DNA of 64,000 nt from positions 14,945,139-15,009,138 of the forward strand of contig CM042176.1 in assembly GCA_023376005.1 (NCBI GenBank). The letters are read 5' to 3'. The notes under the pieces are model-generated. The model was not told the origin of the DNA and made no database searches. It saw nothing but the letters and a program-made list of their open reading frames with translations. Below are positions 1 through 10,440 of this stretch, piece by piece; the stretch's first letter is position 1, and each line of letters opens with the position of its first letter. The DNA is from Doryteuthis pealeii. Lineage: Eukaryota > Mollusca > Cephalopoda > Myopsida > Loliginidae. Position numbers and translations under genes: made by a program.

Positions 1-60
1 TAAGAAATATGGTTGAAAAATGACTTATAAACCATTTAAATGTATTTCTATTATTTATTA

Positions 61-1115
61 TTAGCAAGAATATGCACCCTCCGGGCATAAGTATTTAAGT
101 TTTTTTTTAAATATATTAAATTAGAAAGACTAACAAAATTAGATAGGAACGCATATAAAGATAACTTATTTTAATTATATTTTAATTGGTTTATATATAA
201 AATCATTCATAGAATTGATTTTAATACGTTGGAGAATAAAACAATAATATTAGAGATCAATAACACCAAGTAATTATATATTAAACCCGGTTTTGTTAAA
301 ACCTGTATACAAATTAACCACACCATATATTATGTAAACCTTTATTTCTTAGTGATATATAAGACACGTTGCAGGATTTTGAATACATTAACTCTTAACA
401 TCCTGTTGAGAATTTTCTAAGTTCAGAGCATTCCTATAAGGATTTATCAAAAAATGGCTAAAAATGATCTTTGCATCTAAAGTTACCTGTTATTTCCCTT
501 AAATCAAAGACTTCTAAATATGTTTAATATTACATTTAAACAAAGGCTATTATTTGAGGTGGATTAGGATAACGAAGGAGACTTCTGGCCAGGTGGAATG
601 AGGTGGTATAGGACTTTTTAATAACATGGGTTGTTTTGAGGCAAATTTAGCTCTGATTTTCATATTTTTATTTTGAAAGTTATGTTTGTAGTTTAATAAT
701 TGTAAACACAAACACTTGGAAAAATTAGGGTAATTTCCTAGTTGACGAACATGATCAAAGGGGAACTGGAAAATTATTTATTTTCCCATTAAACTAACCC
801 TAACCCCGTCTTTTTTTTCTTTTTTTTTTAAATTAAAATTAACAGTTTTATTACAAAATTTGTGGGTTCTGTTTTTTCTAGATTACCCTACAATATCATG
901 TTACTCAACTAGGAAATAACCCATCTCAGTTCTCGTTAGGAAGATGAAACAAAACTTTTGTTTTGAGGCAAATTTAGCTCTGATTTTCATAGACATCGTT
1001 AATAAATAAGATTAATTGATTAATCAGTCTATTAATTATTTTGACTCCTGAGAGTATTAAAACGTTAGCAGTGACATAGTTTTGGTTTAAAACACACTGA
1101 ATCTCCGTTATAAGA
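61..1115 (-). mobile_element. Helitron-like non-autonomous element, interrupted
   Basis: Read on the minus strand, the element starts with TC at 1115 and ends with CTAA at 61, followed by a host T. A GC-rich hairpin around 68-90 lies just inside the 3' end, as in Helitrons. Its 5' end resembles those at 5091 and 36019, including the internal stretch AAACTATGTCACTGC. It is interrupted by a TTAA-type MITE at 392-615 and by a short inverted-repeat element around 730-925. No helicase or Rep coding is visible. The family call rests on terminal structure and copies elsewhere in the window; the exact 5' boundary is less sure. Confidence 0.55.
392..615. mobile_element. TTAA-target MITE, degraded copy
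   Basis: The left end matches the family terminal sequence CTCTTAACATCC directly after TTAA at 388-391. The body matches the better copies at 6069-6303 and 22928-23376. The right end has decayed: the usual GGATGTTAAGAG is not intact near 610. It is inserted inside the Helitron-like element. Confidence 0.6.
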
Positions 1116-1215
1116 TTTCTTTTAAGATAATATCTATAAATTTTATATCCTGGTTTTTAATACAAAACAAATAGTTCCGCAGATGTATTAGCTATAACTT
1201 AGAGATAAAAAATTT

Positions 1216-1729
1216 GGTAATTTATGAGGAAGACCGTCCCGGTCTCCTGCCTCAAAACTTGCTACCGTGAGTGGTGAAAATCCAGCCCCAGCTACAATTG
1301 AAGTTCGTAGCCGAAGCAATAGAAAGATATGAAGATGACTAGATAGATAATTTTTTTGTTTTTTTTATTAAAATATAAAAGAATATCTAAATACTCTGAT
1401 TTTCTTTTATTCATGTTATGTTTTTAATGTCTTGTTTTTAGTTTAAATAAACAGGAATATCTAAATATTTTTTTTTTTTACTTGTAATTGATTGTTGGAA
1501 ATTAATATATTAAAATAAAATGAAAATACCGAAAAAAATAAATGTTTTGTATTTTTTTATATGTAAGTGAATGTCAAAAAAAACAAAACAAAACGCCTCA
1601 AGTTGGTTGTTTATTTTCAAATGACACTGCTTCGGCTACGGACTTTAATCGTAGCTGGGTTGGTTTTTCAGCAATCACCGGTAGCAATTTTGAGGCAGGA
1701 GACCGGGAAGGTCTTCCTCATAAATTACC
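1216..1729. mobile_element. Long-TIR DNA element, family GGTAATTTATGAGG
   Basis: The terminal inverted repeats begin GGTAATTTATGAGGAAG at 1216 and end with the reverse complement at 1729; similarity continues inward for about 100 bases. The flanking 8-mers (AAAAATTT and AAAAAATT) are compatible with an 8-bp target duplication. The interior is AT-rich with no transposase. The same ends occur at 2962-3685 and 5456-5954. Confidence 0.75.
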
Positions 1730-2081
1730 AAAAAATTTTTTAAATAAGATAAAATGAATTTTTTTATTTTTTTTTATTTTTTATTTTTTTTCATGGAAAA
1801 AAGCAATGACTTATTTACAAAGAAATACTAAAATTGTACAAGTTAGCTTTTTAAAAAATGACTAAAACACACAAAAGGAATGCCAGTATATGGGGAGGGG
1901 TGGGTTTCTTTTCAAAATTTATTCAACTGAAACAGGTAGTTATTTGAAAGAAAACAAACAAAATAATTGTAAAAAATGAAATTGTTGTGTGAAGTGATGA
2001 CCGAAAGTAACCACGGTAATCACTGTCATCTATAAAACCACCAATGTTCACTCGTTGGTAATCCAATACAAGTCTAGGGTG

Positions 2082-2604
2082 GTTATTTCCTAGTTGAGTA
2101 ACATATTACAGGGTGACCCAGAAAAAATAGAACCCACAAATTTTGTAATAAAACTGTTAATTTTCATTTTCATTTTTTTTATTTTTTTAAGTTTAAATCC
2201 AACAAGTTGCTTGAAATTTTATAGACGTTGATAAAAAAAATTATAGATGTTGATAAGATTAAATAAAATTTATTTGGGTTCTGTTTTTTTTTTTTTGGGG
2301 GGGGGGTCATCCTATATTTCCTTTTTTTATTGTTTTATTGTGAAAGTTATGTTTGTAGATTAATAATTGTAAATACAAACACTTGGAAAAATTAGGGTAA
2401 TTTCCTAGTTGACTAACATGATCAAAGGGGAACCACTCTTGACTGATAAATTATTTATTTTCCCATTAAACTAACCCTAACCCATCTTTTTAAAATTTTT
2501 TTTTTAATCAAAATTAAAATTAACAGTTTTATTACAAAATTTGTGGGTTCTGTTTTTTCTGGATTACCCTGTAATATCATGTTACTCAACTAGGAAATAA
2601 CCCA
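2082..2604. mobile_element. Foldback element with about 85-bp inverted arms
   Basis: Arms at about 2082-2170 and 2515-2604 are inverted copies. Each carries the sequence TTTCCTAGTTGAGTAACAT, then a CAGGGTGACCCAGAAAAAA-type end also seen in the MITEs near 55 kb. The interior holds the telomere-like stretch AACCCTAACCC near 2470. A shorter relative lies at about 730-925. Confidence 0.6.
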
Positions 2605-2839
2605 TCTCAGTTCTCGTTAGGAAGATGAAACAAAACTTCCCTGTGGTGTGGGAGGTAGGCCTTAAATAATGATTGACAGACCACTGCACTCACCAAGATT
2701 TTACATCCAGGCTAATTATGCTTAGCACTGTCCAACCCATCCAAAATTTGCATATTCAACAGTAGTCTGACTACGAGCTACCACTCGTGATCAGGGTAGT
2801 TGCAAGTTCAATCTTTGTAGTCACCTGCTAAAAAAGAAA

Positions 2840-2905
2840 GAAAAAAATTGGCATTAGATAGCCTACTGAAGTTGATATGCCATTAAACAAAATCGCTAAC
2901 CCATC
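2840..2905 (+). repeat. SINE 3' tail fragment
   Basis: This contains the phrase GTTGATATGCCATTAAACAA, which recurs near 9465, 13640, 13755, 13860, 23450, 28866 and 29590. It behaves as the shared 3' tail of a dispersed SINE family. Confidence 0.5.
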
Positions 2906-2961
2906 AGAAGATGAGTTTCAGAAGTGCTTTGACCAATGGGAGACTCACTGGAATAAGTAAG

Positions 2962-3685
2962 GGTAATTTATGAGGAAGTGCGTCCTGGTCTCCTGCCTCA
3001 TAAATTGCTACCCGGTGATTATTAAAGTAACGACCCCAGCTATGGTGTTATTTGAAAGAAAACAACCAACTTAAGGCGTTAAATGTATTTTAGGGGGGAG
3101 GCTTCTCTTTTTTTGTCATATTTCTTATTCATCGTAATTTGTCGTAATTCTTATTTATTTATAGAAATTTGTCCATAATTCTTGTTTATTTATTGTAATT
3201 TCTTTTATTCATGTTTGTTTAATGTCTTGTTTTCAGTTTAAATAAACAAGAATTACGACAAAAAAGAAGCGACACCCCCCCCCCCAATACATTTACTTGT
3301 CGAAAATATCTATCTATCTATCTCCATTTGTTCATATCTATCTATATTATTTTGTTTGTTTCTATCTATCTCAGTCTATTCCAAACTATCCATCATATCT
3401 AAACAAGAATTACGACAAATTCCGATAAATAAACAAGAATTACGACAAATTCCGATAAATAAACAAGAATTACGACAAATTCCGATAAATAAACAAGAAT
3501 TACGACAAATTCCGATAAATAAACAAGAATTACAACAAAAAAGAGAAGCCCTCCCCCTTAAAATACATTTAACGCCCTAAGTTGATTGTTTTCTTTCAAG
3601 TAACACCGTAGCTGGGGTCGTTATTTTAATAGTCACTGGGTAGCAATTTATGAGGCAGGAGACCGGGACGCACTTCCTCATAAAT
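2962..3685. mobile_element. Long-TIR DNA element with internal minisatellite
   Basis: This is a third-family copy of GGTAATTTATGAGG. The inverted arms extend about 170 bases on each side and include the paired stretch around 3055-3130 and 3540-3600. The right terminus stops at 3685, missing the last bases of the TIR. The interior contains (TATC)n and the 30-bp array at 3401-3540. No transposase is seen. Confidence 0.7.
3401..3540. repeat. 30-bp minisatellite, about 4.7 copies
   Basis: The unit is about AAACAAGAATTACGACAAAT followed by TCCGATAAAT, repeated at 3401, 3431, 3461, 3491 and 3521. It is open in one frame only because the unit length is a multiple of three. Confidence 0.9.
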
Positions 3686-3689
3686 AGGA

Positions 3690-3960
3690 TGTGATACAAG
3701 GTCACAAGTATGGGACATCCAGCAAGGATTGAACTCTGTTCAATCGTAACGGATCTACGAGACCTGTATTGGCATTTCAGTCTCGGAAGACTATAATAAA
3801 GTTTTTGTGCCCCTGAAGTTACAGCGCCTCCTGTGACTGTGAAGTCCGATGTTTGAAAAACATTCTCGACCACAGGTGTCGCATGTGAAGGCTGTCCCTG
3901 AAGATGTTGATGTGCCGGTGCTTTGTTGCCAGCTTGCTAACTATTACACTATGGTAGAAT
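3690..3960 (-). repeat. Composite SINE-like repeat
   Basis: The left part (GATACAAGGTCACAAGTATG, then a GGATTGAACTC box) resembles the tRNA-related repeats at 33490-33600. The right part, around 3870-3930, matches 9505-9605 closely. It is a mosaic of two repeat families; there is no gene. Confidence 0.45.
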
Positions 3961-4440
3961 GGTTTGGTGGGGGAGGAAGAAATAGATGAATGAAGCTGAG
4001 TGGGATTTACCCCCTGTCATCATACCCATGTGTGCAGATGCCTTTACTACACACAGGTCAGCATCTATGTATTATTATGTTTGTACCTATTGTTCGTGTA
4101 TGTCACAATGGGGAAAGGAGAGGAAGGTGTAAAAACAATAACTTATTTTCCTCCTTTCTGCCCCCCCCCCTTCACTGTTTTTTTTTTTTTTTTATTATGG
4201 AGGAGGGACATTAGAGTCCCAATAAAACCATCTGAAGTCCTTATGTGCAGAGATATTCAGCTGTATTCGCTGTATTTTTGATGATGATGATAATAATAAT
4301 AATCATAATCTAATTGAGTTGGTCATTAGGTGTGTGAAAGAAATAAGTTTTGGAGTCAGGGTTTTTTTTGGGGGGGGGTTATTCATTTATTTTATTTTTT
4401 TTTAGTGTTTAACAGAAAACAAACACTTTTGGGACCTTAT

Positions 4441-4660
4441 TACCTTTAGGCACCCCTTTTTGATCTCTATTAAGAAAGGACATGTTTTTCATTTACACCG
4501 TCAATATCCGGTTGTTTGTTAGGGGTTAGGGTTAGGGGTTAGTTTTATAATTTCAAAAAAAAAATCTAAAAATCGTCTGTTAAAACAACCGGATATTGAC
4601 AGTGTAAATGAAAAACATGTCCTTTCTTAATAGAGATTAAAAAAGGGTGCCTAAAGGTTA
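4441..4660. mobile_element. Foldback element with telomere-like loop
   Basis: Two near-perfect inverted arms of about 75 bases (4441-4516 and 4579-4660) flank a loop containing GGGGTTAGGGTTAGGGG. The transcript or single strand would fold into one long hairpin. There is no coding capacity. Confidence 0.75.
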
Positions 4661-4707
4661 TATGATCCCTTGTTTTGATACATCCTATAATGCACAGTGT
4701 GTATAAA

Positions 4708-4754
<47 letters not shown>

Positions 4755-4806
4755 AATACATACCTTGTTGTGGATATAAATTTAAATCTAACATATATAT
4801 ATATAA

Positions 4807-4860
4807 GTCATCCACAGACACAGTGTTTCGACATTTCACATCTCATCAGTGTGGCTAGAC
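4807..4860 (-). ncRNA. Hammerhead ribozyme, type I, candidate
   Basis: On the minus strand every invariant part of a hammerhead is present in order. Stem I 5' strand is CCACA. The core is CTGATGA. A short weak stem II follows (closing G-C and A-U pairs, then wobbles). Next is GAAA, then a 3-bp stem III with a CTG loop, ending in the cleavage triplet GTC. The stem I 3' strand TGTGG is a perfect complement of CCACA. Beyond an internal loop, GTC and GAC pair again, as expected for the loop contacts of natural ribozymes. Very short stem III is typical of hammerheads in retroelements such as Penelope-like elements. A (TA)n tract lies at about 4718-4749. Cleavage activity is inferred. Confidence 0.7.
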
Positions 4861-5455
4861 ACAACAACTAACTCTGACTGACTTTACGCCTGTCTGATCC
4901 ATTAACCTCCAGGCCATTGCCGTTTGAGGAGCGCTGTTTTAACTACATACATCTGTGTATATACTTTACGATCACCAGAGAGATCAAATCTGGAAACAGA
5001 TGATCATTGCGTTATGCTGGCGGTGAAAGTTTATTAAAGTCACTTCTAAAGAGCTCTACCGGGTTACGGGAGCATATATATATATTATAATCTTATTATA
5101 ATAGAGATTATGTAACCATTGATATCCCAATTTCCTTAGTTATTTAAGTTACATTCTCAATGATTATTTAAATTGTTATTATTTAATCTTAATTAGCATA
5201 TTATTTATTAACAATGTCTGTTACAGTCTAGCTTAGATTTGCTGCAAAACTGCCCTTACTATTAATGCATTTAAGATCCAGAAATATGTGTTATATATCT
5301 CTAAGAAATAAAGATTTACATAGTATATGATAGGAATAATTTGCATAATGATTTTAACAAAACTGGGTTTAATAAATAATTATTTGCTGTTACTGATTTC
5401 TAATACTATCATGTTATTCTTAAACGTATTAAAAGCAATCTTAGATATGATTTTG

Positions 5456-5954
5456 GGTAATTTATGAGGAAGTGCGTTCCAGTCTCCTGCCTCAAAAACT
5501 GCTACCCGGTGACTATCAAAATAACGACTCCAGGTCGTCGTAATTCTTGTTTATTTATCATAATTCTGTTTATTTATCGTAATTTTGTTTAGATATGAAG
5601 ATGGATATATAGTTTTGAATAGACTGAGATAGATAGATAAACAAACCAAATAATATAGATAGATACGAACATTTGATAGATAGATATTTTCGACAAGTAA
5701 ATGTATTGGGGGGGGTCGCTTCTTTTTTGTCGTAATTCTTGTTTGTTTAATGTCTTGTTTTTAGTTTAAATAAACATTTATAAAAGAAAATCTTAGTATT
5801 GAAAGTAATATAGATAAATATGAACAAATTGAGATAGATAGATAGATATGAAGATGGATAGTTTTGAATAGACTGAGCTGGGTCGTTATTTTAATAGTCA
5901 CCGGGTTGCAATTTTTGAGGCAGGAGACCGGGACACACTTCCTCATAAATTACC
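5456..5954. mobile_element. Long-TIR DNA element, intact ends and target duplication
   Basis: It begins GGTAATTTATGAGGAAGTGC and ends with the matching inverted copy ...AAATTACC. The flanks are TGATTTTG (5448-5455) and TGATTTTA (5955-5962), an 8-bp duplication with one mismatch, which fits the hAT type. It is inserted inside the Helitron-like element. The interior has (GATA)n and no transposase. Confidence 0.8.
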
Positions 5955-6068
5955 TGATTTTATATAGAAATCAATTAAAATAACATTGAAATAAGTGTAG
6001 TATTTTGTATTTGTACTTATTTAGTTTTGTTAGTCTTTCTAAATTAATATAAAATTTTATTACATTAA

Positions 6069-6303
6069 CTCTTAACATCCTATACCGCCTCATTCCACCC
6101 GGCCGGAAGTCTTATTCATTTTCCCAATCTGCCCCAAATGATAGCCTTTGTTTAAATGTAATATTAAACATATATTTAGAAGTCTTTTATTTAAGGGAAA
6201 TAACAGGTAACTTTAGATGCAAAAGTCATTTTTAGCCATTTTTTTAAATATATCCTTATAGGAATGCTCTGGACTTAGAAAATTATCAACAGGATGTTAA
6301 GAG
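6069..6303. mobile_element. TTAA-target MITE, intact
   Basis: The element runs from CTCTTAACATCC to GGATGTTAAGAG and is flanked by TTAA at 6065-6068 and 6304-6307. The unoccupied version of this site is visible in the related Helitron near 36588-36600, where one TTAA lies in the same context. A TTAA duplication is the hallmark of the piggyBac superfamily; assignment is by inference. Confidence 0.8.
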
Positions 6304-6551
6304 TTAAAACTTAAATACTTGTGCCCAAGGGGGCATATGTTTGCTAGTAATAATAATAACTAGTGGGACCCGTGGAATTTTCATGAAACAAAACAAAAAT
6401 CAAGAAAAAAAAAAACTTCTGTAATTCACAATTTCAATATTACAAATAAAACAAACATGTAACGTTTTTTTTTTGTTTTTTTTTGCTTTTTTAAAAAAAA
6501 AATTTTTGTTTTAATGAATATGAGTTTGATTCTTACTGTTGTATACCCTTT

Positions 6552-7011
6552 CTTTACTTCTTATTTCTGGTCGTATTTTCTTCTGTCCGGCTTTGCTATT
6601 CTTCTAACATCTTGGATATCTTCTAAGATCTGGTTTTCTATTGCTATGTTCTTGCCGGCTGGTTGTCCTGGATTCATTTCTTAGTCTTGTTACCAAGACA
6701 TTCATCAACCACAAGAACATATTACTTATACAAACTTTTATTTCCTTAACTATACATTTCATGTAACTAAATATCTGACTAACATAGCGCGCGTGAGTTC
6801 CAGTTTTAGGCAGGACCTAAAATGGTCGACTTCACTGCCTGACGTCTAACTGAAAAACTGGGGACCGAACAGGTCCCACGTGACTTCACGTATTTTGGCC
6901 GGCTTCTGTAATTTTCCATGGAAGGACCCGGCCATGCTATGAAAAGGGTCATCCCCTCAGAATTACAGGGGACCGACAATAATCTTATGCAACTGCATAG
7001 ATTATGTAACA
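6552..7011 (-). mobile_element. LTR-like element, family TGTTACATAATC
   Basis: Read on the minus strand, it starts TGTTACATAATC at 7011. It carries a poly(A)-signal-like AATAAAAG, passes GGTAACA near 6688 and ends in a purine-rich tail near 6552. It is related to 61051-61489 and, more distantly, 27732-28114. The TG...CA-like inner segment (6688-7011) looks like an LTR. No gag or pol is present. Confidence 0.5.
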
Positions 7012-7306
7012 TTACTGGGTGCCCATCATTCTGGCCTTGGGCTGCATCTATGTTATGCTTAGTAGATAACTATTTTTCATTCGTAGTAAAATCCTAAAAG
7101 CTTTTATTTTTCGTTTGAAAATAATAAAATAAACTAATTAGAGTTTGAGTTCAAGCCTATGAACAAGAATCTAGTCTCCTTGGACAACGTTTCATACTTT
7201 TAATTCAGTCAATTTATTTACAAATTTACATTTTATTAGGCAAGTTTTCAATTTAATGTTTTTAACAAAAAATGAAAGTAAAAAGAAAATATAAATCCTG
7301 GAATTA

Positions 7307-8338
7307 GGCTGGATTTTCTGTGGTGAGCAAGAAGAAATTATCGTTTTCATTATTCCGCGTATTTATTTATCTATTTATTTAGTAAGGGTTTTTTCACTTT
7401 TGTCTTTTGTTAATTTTAGGCTGGATTTTCTGTGGTGAGCAAGAAGAAATTATCGTTTTCATTATTCCGCGTATTTATTTATCTATTTATTTAGTAAGGG
7501 TTTTTTCACTTTTGTCTTTTGTTAATTTTAGGCTGGATTTTCTGTGGTGAGCAAGAAGAAATTATCGTTTTCATTATTCCGCGTATTTATTTATCTATTT
7601 ATTTGGTAAGGGTTTTTTCACTTTTGTCTTTTGTTAATTTTAGGCTGGATTTTCTGTGGTGAGCAAGAAGAAATTATCGTTTTCATTATTCCGCGTATTT
7701 ATTTATCTATTTATTTGGTAAGGGTTTTTTCACTTTTGTCTTTTGTTAATTTTAGGCTGGATTTTCTGTGGTGAGCAAGAAGAAATTATCGTTTTCATTA
7801 TTCCGCGTATTATTTATCTATTTATTTGGTAAGGATATTTGTCTCATACCCCACTTGTATGGACTGGGCACAAGGCCTCGTTTTAACGTGGGCCCACCCA
7901 CAAGCCGAAGCTCATGGGTGGGAAAGAACAAAAATTGCGTCGATCCCATCAGCATTCCCCCTTAAGGAGGGGGGCTCAGGTGCTGGGTAATAAACCCAGC
8001 CCTGCCCCCAACGGGGCAGGTATTGTCTGGGGGGAAGGCCCCCTGGGATCGACGCTATTAATTATACTTTAACCTGGTCCAGTGGCCGAAGCACACTGGA
8101 CCCCCAGCCGAGGCCAGGTATAGAAGGCAAGGGTCAAGGCATAGATACTACACTTTGATCCTTCCCTTCCAACCCAGGTATTTATTTAGTAAGGGTTTTT
8201 TCACTTTTGTCTTTAGTTAATTTTAGGCTGGATTTTCTGTGGTGAGCAAGAAGAAATTATCGTTTTCATTATTCCACGTATTTATTTATCTATTTATTTG
8301 GTAAGGGTTTTTTCACTTTTGTCTTTTGTTAATTTTAA
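7307..8338. repeat. 112-bp tandem array, interrupted
   Basis: Near-identical units start with GGCTGGATTTTCTGTGG at 7307, 7419, 7531, 7643 and 7755, and again at about 8227. The array is split by the insertion at about 7836-8180. Unit identity is very high, so expansion is recent or still active. There is no conserved reading frame. Confidence 0.9.
7836..8180 (+). mobile_element. Dispersed element inserted in the tandem array
   Basis: It interrupts a 112-bp unit. Its core (GCACAAGGCC, ACAAGCCGA, TTGCGTC, GGGATCGACGCTATTAAT) recurs at 60459-60640. It is more GC-rich than its surroundings. The bordering sequence GGTAAGG/GGTATTTATTTAG leaves the exact ends uncertain. Its class is unknown, probably a SINE. 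Confidence 0.55.
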
Positions 8339-8340
8339 CA

Positions 8341-8935
8341 ATGCTTGGGTGAGACCGTCTTACAGTTTTAAAAAAAAAAAAAAAAAATCCGTAAAACTTT
8401 GCTAACGAAAATGAAGACTACAAAAAATATCTGCAAAAATGTCAAATGTTCCCTTTCTCAACGTGGTTGATTGCATTTCACATCCCTGTGATGTCCTCAG
8501 GAAAATTTGGGAACTTTAGTTCTCACACACTGCACCCAGTCTCATTATGGGTAAATAGTAGGGCAGACTGGTCTCAACAGCATCAGTAGAGCAACCAATC
8601 TATAAAAAAAAAAAAAAAAAAAGAGAAAAAATTTAGATTCAAAACCCCCAACCAACCAACCCTGTCATAAGGGATTTGAATACGCTGATTTTATTCCCTA
8701 CAGAGAGACAAGACACCCTAAAATTTGGTATCTTGGGTAGATGTTATATACCCTTTTACGTCGGGTATATGATGGCGGGAAAGAGAGAGACAGTAGGAGA
8801 TGATGAGGGATTCTTAATTATTTCCTTGTCTATCTTGTCAGCCGCCATCTTTTGTGGACTCTCCGAACTTAGTAGAGCAACCAGTCCAAAAAAAAAGACC
8901 ACCCTGTCGGCTGAGGCATTAGAATGCACCTCTGC
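8341..8935. other. Non-coding repeat mosaic
   Basis: This holds A-runs, a SINE piece at about 8560-8640 related to 14290-14350, and a segment around 8740-8870 with a perfect YY1-type site (GCCGCCATCTT at about 8839). I see no convincing exon; the open frame across 8676-8945 has repeat-like composition. Confidence 0.4.
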
Positions 8936-9215
8936 AGAGCCGTAAGATTCCCCCAAATGGGGCCACCTGTTGGCCATGGGTGGCAACCCATGATGCTTAA
9001 GGACAGAGACTTGGTGGTTGAGCAGTCCATGACCTGTAGCACTCCACTTAGACCCTTACTTAGGCTTGATGGGCAGTCAAAGAGGCCCCCTCTGATCAAT
9101 CTGTTGGTCACGTCAAGCCCTAGCACCTATATGATTGCCCCAACCCTATTGCCCTTATGGCAACCCCCAATCTTTCTTATCATATGGGTGCTAGAAGGCA
9201 GTGGCTGAGGGTTTA
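8936..9215 (+). repeat. Dispersed repeat, copy 1
   Basis: Segments such as CTAGCACCTATA, AGAGGCCCCCTCTGATCA and CTAGAAGGC.GTGGCTGAG reappear inverted at 12028-12195. Class unknown. Confidence 0.6.
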
Positions 9216-9234
9216 CATGTCCTGGGAATGACGG

Positions 9235-9420
9235 TAAACTCTATCTGGTGGTGAGGTTCCAGTTTTGGAGGTTTGGGAAATGTGGAGCACCCCTTCATCA
9301 CCATTGCTCCATGGTCCACTCTGATCCGGAGTGGTGGTACCTATTAGGATCCCATCTATGGGTTAGATAGAAAAATGTATTTATTAAAAAAAAAAAATTG
9401 TGTATCCATTAAAAATGAAT
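9235..9420 (+). repeat. Dispersed repeat sharing GTGGAG..CCTTCATTGC
   Basis: The pattern of a price-tag-like GTGGAGYACC, then TTCATYRCCATT, a GTGGTAGTACC motif and an ATCTATGGGTTA end is shared with 14620-14770 and 29245-29560. Class unknown. Confidence 0.55.
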
Positions 9421-9435
9421 TTATTTCAAAACTTA

Positions 9436-9735
9436 ATCGGCATTAAATGACCCACTGAGGTTGATATGCCATAAAACAAACCAAACCAACAAAAATAACA
9501 ACTTCTCTGACAAGTCCAATGTTCGAATAACATTCTCGACCACAGATTTCTCATGTGAAGGCTGTCCCTGAAGATGATGTGCCGGTGCTTTGTTGCCGCT
9601 GCTTTCTTCTGGACCTGTTGGCTTCATGGTGTTGCGCCATCTTTATTGTTATCTGTACAATATTTCGGCCGATGTGCCCTCTGGCCTTCTTCAGGTATTT
9701 CTTGTTGGACTCTGTAACAATCTCGGACTCAGGAG
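9436..9735 (-). repeat. SINE tail plus CTGAAGA/GGCC repeat
   Basis: 9436-9490 carries the common SINE tail. 9620-9735, read on the minus strand, has CTGAAGA, a GGCC...GGCC stem, GAAA and a TATTGT...ACAATA hairpin. It is related to 21850-21945, 22330-22400 and 39340-39370. The architecture echoes a hammerhead but the cleavage pair is missing. Confidence 0.45.
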
Positions 9736-9834
9736 CCTTTTTGTCGTAATCGGGAACTATCACGGAACTTTGAACCTAACCCTTTATTCAGTCAACAGGG
9801 GTATCCTGTTCTCATTCCGCTAACCATAGCTGGG

Positions 9835-9975
9835 ATACAGGTGTGAAGCTGTGTTAATTATTATTCTATGTTACTGCTGACCCTGACCAGGATTGAACCT
9901 GCAGTCTAGAGATAACTGTCACTTAGAACTGTCTTAACCTAACTCCTTTATCCACTAGGCTATGTGTTTGTAATT
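9835..9975 (-). repeat. tRNA-derived SINE, copy 1
   Basis: The minus strand shows an A-box-like TAGCCTAGTGGATAAAGGAG and a B-box-like GGTTCAATCC, with a spacing suited to a RNA polymerase III promoter. It is a near-duplicate of 10300-10440. Confidence 0.65.
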
Positions 9976-9984
9976 TGAATATCT

Positions 9985-10290
9985 CAAGTAAAAATAGTAA
10001 AAATCATTTCCAATGCATTTTCATAGTAAAAATCATTTCCAATGCATTTTTATAGTAAAAATCATTTCCAATGCATTTTTATAGTAAAAATCATTTCCAA
10101 TGCATTTTTATAGTAAAAATCATTTCCAATGCATTTTTATAGTAAAAACCATTTTCAATGAATTTTTATAATAAAAATCATTGTTCAATGCATTTTTATA
10201 GCAAAAGTCATTGCCCAATGCATTTTCACAGTAAAAATCATTTCCAATGCATATTTCATAGTAAAAGTTATTTCCAAAGAATTTTTCTGG
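9985..10290. repeat. 29-bp minisatellite, first block
   Basis: About ten units of TAGTAAAAATCATTTCCAAT plus GCATTTTTA. The first five are nearly identical and the later ones diverge. It is related to the array at 10920-11705. Confidence 0.9.
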
Positions 10291-10299
10291 GGTACAGGT

Positions 10300-10440
10300 G
10301 TTAAGCTGTGTTAATTATTATTCTATGTTACTGCTGCCCCTAACCAGGATTGAACCTGCAGTTTAGAGATAACTATCACTTAGAAGAACTGTTTTAACCT
10401 AACTCATTTATCCACTAGGCTATGTGTTTGTAATTTGAAT
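10300..10440 (-). repeat. tRNA-derived SINE, copy 2
   Basis: It matches 9835-9975 with a few substitutions and ends in the same GTTTGTAATTTGAATATC. The minisatellite-plus-SINE unit therefore appears to have been duplicated as a block. Confidence 0.65.

Larger units (their letters stand above)
5091..6347 (+). mobile_element. Helitron-like element carrying two nested elements
   Basis: The 5' end is TC at 5091 after A. The 3' end is CTAG at 6344-6347 followed by T, with a GC hairpin (GCCC..GGGC) just upstream. The 5' sequence TCTTATTATAATAGAGATT is shared with 36019. Removing the insertions at 5456-5954 and 6069-6303 gives a continuous body alignable to 36019-36633. It encodes no protein. Confidence 0.65.

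Noticed and set aside
3401..3540. CRISPR-like array
   Set aside because: Units are contiguous without spacers and the genome is eukaryotic; it is a minisatellite. The same applies to 7307-8338.
8676..8945. 89-residue open frame
   Set aside because: It crosses repeat-like sequence and A-runs, has no domain, and competing frames overlap it.
9620..9735. Another hammerhead ribozyme (CTGAAGA, GGCC stem, GAAA, hairpin)
   Set aside because: The base following stem III is A instead of the U needed to pair with the last A of GAAA, and no stem I can be formed.
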